From IMG/VR virus record IMGVR_UViG_3300025645_000342, positions 1-28,655 of that record: a stretch of 28,655 nucleotides of DNA. One strand, given 5' to 3'. Below, one piece after another: positions 28,529 through 28,655 of the stretch (the first letter of the stretch is position 1; every line of letters starts with the position of its first letter). The stretch is from a virus. The notes beneath the pieces are model-generated. The model saw nothing but the letters and a program-made list of their open reading frames with translations, did no database searches and was not told where the DNA came from. The position numbers and the translations under genes were made by a program.

Positions 28529-28655
28529 TAAAAAATTCGTTTATTAATTATGAAGATTATTGAATTAATCCTTGACGAAGAAAGTATTGACGCTGGAGTA
28601 AACGCGATTAGTATCGTGGAATCACCTGCTATTGAGTCAGATTTCATTGCACTTA
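28529..28655 (+). repeat. Terminal direct repeat, right copy; repeats start of protease gene
   Basis: Identical to bases 1-127. It contains a second copy of start signal A (28529-28549) and the first 106 nt of the protease gene from 28550, cut by the window end. It should not be counted as a second gene. The tape measure thus runs into the protease through a 31-nt gap on the circular map. Confidence 0.95.

Overview
This window is a complete, circularly closed genome of a tailed, apparently strictly lytic phage of the Bacteroidota, most likely a siphovirus of a flavobacterium-like host. The first 127 bases are repeated exactly as the last 127, so the unique genome is 28,528 bp. An odd-length, k-mer-sized overlap like this is typical of a short-read metagenome contig from a circular or circularly permuted molecule. 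The host guess rests on three things. Genes have A/T-rich leaders without Shine-Dalgarno sites. There are TAnnTTTG-type promoter elements. Many proteins belong to Bacteroidota-phage families: XkdF-like protease with a C-terminal add-on, DUF6712-like neck protein, and tail-tip and tape-measure types. No integrase, repressor, sheath or DNA polymerase gene was recognised.

Layout (all protein genes on +). 22-3935: XkdF-like prohead protease, then appendage genes (repeat-rich fibre, LamG-like lectin) and small proteins. 3972-6102: scaffold candidate, major capsid protein and a tail-tube candidate, with strong terminators after the last two. 6189-10131: small structural protein, portal with an extra C-terminal domain, neck protein, and a lysis cassette (holin-like, M15 endolysin, predicted unimolecular spanin). 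10125-11363: RusA-like resolvase, metallophosphoesterase and a small gene, ending in a terminator. 11496-18668: early/replication operon with Erf annealing protein, SSB-like protein, DnaA-domain-IV protein, replisome organiser, PD-(D/E)XK nuclease, RecA-fold helicase, sigma-like factor, and a ParB-like/Mom-like DNA-modification pair. 18600-18746: a minus-strand tRNA-like gene with its own promoter and terminator. 18737-28518: terminase subunits, a tail-assembly-chaperone pair read through a T9 frameshift site, tail completion proteins, two large tail-tip proteins and a short tape measure that runs back into the protease.

How it works together. A host-type promoter near 11464 probably drives the early operon. 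This makes recombination and replication proteins that recruit the host polymerase, plus a sigma-like factor. The starts of five transcription units share CGTTTAT (or a close variant) exactly 5 nt before ATG, a good candidate for a phage-specific late and perhaps leaderless promoter read by that sigma factor.

Most worth a second look: (1) the T9 slippery site with two plausible overlapping C-termini; (2) the CGTTTAT-N5-ATG signal and the sigma factor; (3) near-total lack of GATC and CATG (2 and 6 sites found by eye, with 7 of those 8 inside one tail-tip gene), implying restriction avoidance plus a recent gene exchange; (4) the minus-strand tRNA with an 8-nt anticodon loop; (5) the AT-rich ParB-like/Mom-like pair.
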